In this document: positions 63,272-64,000 of the stretch, in pieces
Layout: the number at the start of each line of letters is the position of its first letter
Numbering within the stretch: the first letter of the stretch is position 1
Origin: Providencia rettgeri
GTDB taxonomy: Bacteria; Pseudomonadota; Gammaproteobacteria; Enterobacterales; Enterobacteriaceae
Reading direction: 5' to 3'
Length of the DNA: 64,000 bases
Assembly (NCBI RefSeq): GCF_041075285.1
Contig: NZ_CP163512.1
Location: 3,038,001 to 3,102,000, forward strand
Position numbers and translations under genes: made by a program
Notes under the pieces: generated by a model
Databases searched by the model: none
Seen by the model: only the letters and a program-made list of their open reading frames with translations
What the model was told of the DNA's origin: nothing

Positions 63272-64000
63272 ATGCAAGATATTCTGACATCTTGGTTTGT
63301 TCAAGGGATGATCAAAGCCACCAGCGATATGTGGCTCAAAGGCTGGGATGAACGCAATGGTGGTAATGTGAGCTTACGACTTACCGAAGACGATGTTGCC
63401 CCATTTAAACACGCTTTTTACTCTGAGCCACGTTATATTGAGGCGACTGAGCCAGTTAAAGAGCTTGCAAATCACTATTTTATTGTCACAGGTTCAGGTA
63501 AATTCTTCCGTAATGTTGCCTTAGACCCCGCAGATAACCTTGGTCTAGTTCGTATTGATAGCGAAGGCCAGGGCTACCATATCGTTTGGGGCTTTATAAA
63601 TGGCGCAATACCAACCTCTGAATTCGCTGCTCATTTTCAATCCCATATCACACGTATGCAAGTCACTAACGGTACTAACCGCGTCATCATGCACTGCCAT
63701 GCAACCAACATTATTGCATTAAGCTACGTTTTACCACTCGACAGCGCATCAATCACTCGCCAGTTATGGGAAATGAGCACCGAATGTTTAGTGGTTTTCC
63801 CTGATGGTATCGGTGTACTGCCATGGATGGTGCCCGGCACCGATGGTATCGGTTTAGAAACTGCGGAACAAATGAAGCGACATAGCTTAGTTCTTTGGCC
63901 ATTCCACGGTATTTTCGCCTGCGGTCCAACCTTAGATGATGCGTTTGGTTTAATTGATACCGCAGAAAAATCGGCGGAGATCCTTGTAAAGGTTCTCTCC
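63272..64000 (+). CDS. rhaD: Rhamnulose-1-phosphate aldolase RhaD (3' end outside window)
   Basis: RhaD splits L-rhamnulose 1-phosphate to dihydroxyacetone phosphate and L-lactaldehyde. The frame from ATG 63272 (AGGTG upstream) stays open to the window edge, 243 codons, of about 275 expected. It begins [20 protein letters not shown], and shows [12 protein letters not shown], the zinc ligands in [16 protein letters not shown] and [20 protein letters not shown]. Class II aldolase family. The last 30 or so residues are missing because the window ends. Confidence 0.94.
   Translation, partial: MQDILTSWFVQGMIKATSDMWLKGWDERNGGNVSLRLTEDDVAPFKHAFYSEPRYIEATEPVKELANHYFIVTGSGKFFRNVALDPADNLGLVRIDSEGQGYHIVWGFINGAIPTSEFAAHFQSHITRMQVTNGTNRVIMHCHATNIIALSYVLPLDSASITRQLWEMSTECLVVFPDGIGVLPWMVPGTDGIGLETAEQMKRHSLVLWPFHGIFACGPTLDDAFGLIDTAEKSAEILVKVLS

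Noticed and set aside
1..64000. tRNA, rRNA, CRISPR array, prophage or complete insertion sequence
   Set aside because: None was seen on reading both strands; no transposase or integrase among the coding regions.

Overview
The window looks like chromosome of an enteric gammaproteobacterium of the Morganellaceae, most likely Providencia. I infer this from AT-rich spacers, Enterobacterales-type gene sets (pgt, hyf, dms, yegTUVW, rha) and protein sequences clearly diverged from Escherichia/Salmonella. The genus is inference. No rRNA, tRNA, CRISPR array, prophage or intact insertion sequence was seen.

Layout. 0.3-4.5 kb: a betaine/choline-type ABC importer with ATPase and permease fused in one chain, its binding protein, a short MsrA, and a decayed Fe3+/phosphonate-type ABC importer. 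5.0-9.2 kb: a CodB-like NCS1 permease and a metNIQ methionine importer behind tandem MetJ boxes. 9.2-15.6 kb: the phosphoglycerate system pgtA-pgtB-pgtC with divergent pgtP. 15.6-17.3 kb: a two-domain acyltransferase resembling the bifunctional ornithine-lipid synthase OlsF.

17.4-39 kb holds an anaerobic formate hydrogenlyase locus: selenoprotein fdhF, an unusually short fhlA, hydN-hypA-hypC, and on the other strand hyfABCDEFGHI ending in a HycH(HyfJ)-HycI fusion. fdhF, hydN and hyfA each have a -24/-12 sigma-54 promoter, and each is preceded by the same TCGTCA-N4-TGTCGA-type palindrome, so one activator (presumably the short FhlA) probably drives all three units. An acyltransferase-3 gene, a lipoprotein of the penicillin acylase family and an unlisted 43-residue gene interrupt the block.

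39.4-45.8 kb: a tri-haem cytochrome c peroxidase with a perfect FNR box; a kdgT-dtnK-pdxA2-deoR operon for four-carbon sugar acids; a MliC-like lysozyme inhibitor. 46-49.8 kb: copper resistance (copA, glutaredoxin-like, cueR, copZ) with two CueR-type promoters of 19-bp spacing. 50-54.5 kb: yegT-yegU-yegV and convergent yegW. The yeg block is flanked by two about 270-bp copies of a MITE-like repeat with terminal and nested inverted repeats. 55-59.6 kb: dmsABC-dmsD. 60.5-64 kb: rhaB-rhaA-rhaD, rhaD running off the end.

The strongest leads for new biology are the shared activator architecture with an N-terminally truncated FhlA, the protease fusion closing the hyf operon, and the structured repeat pair around yegTUVW.
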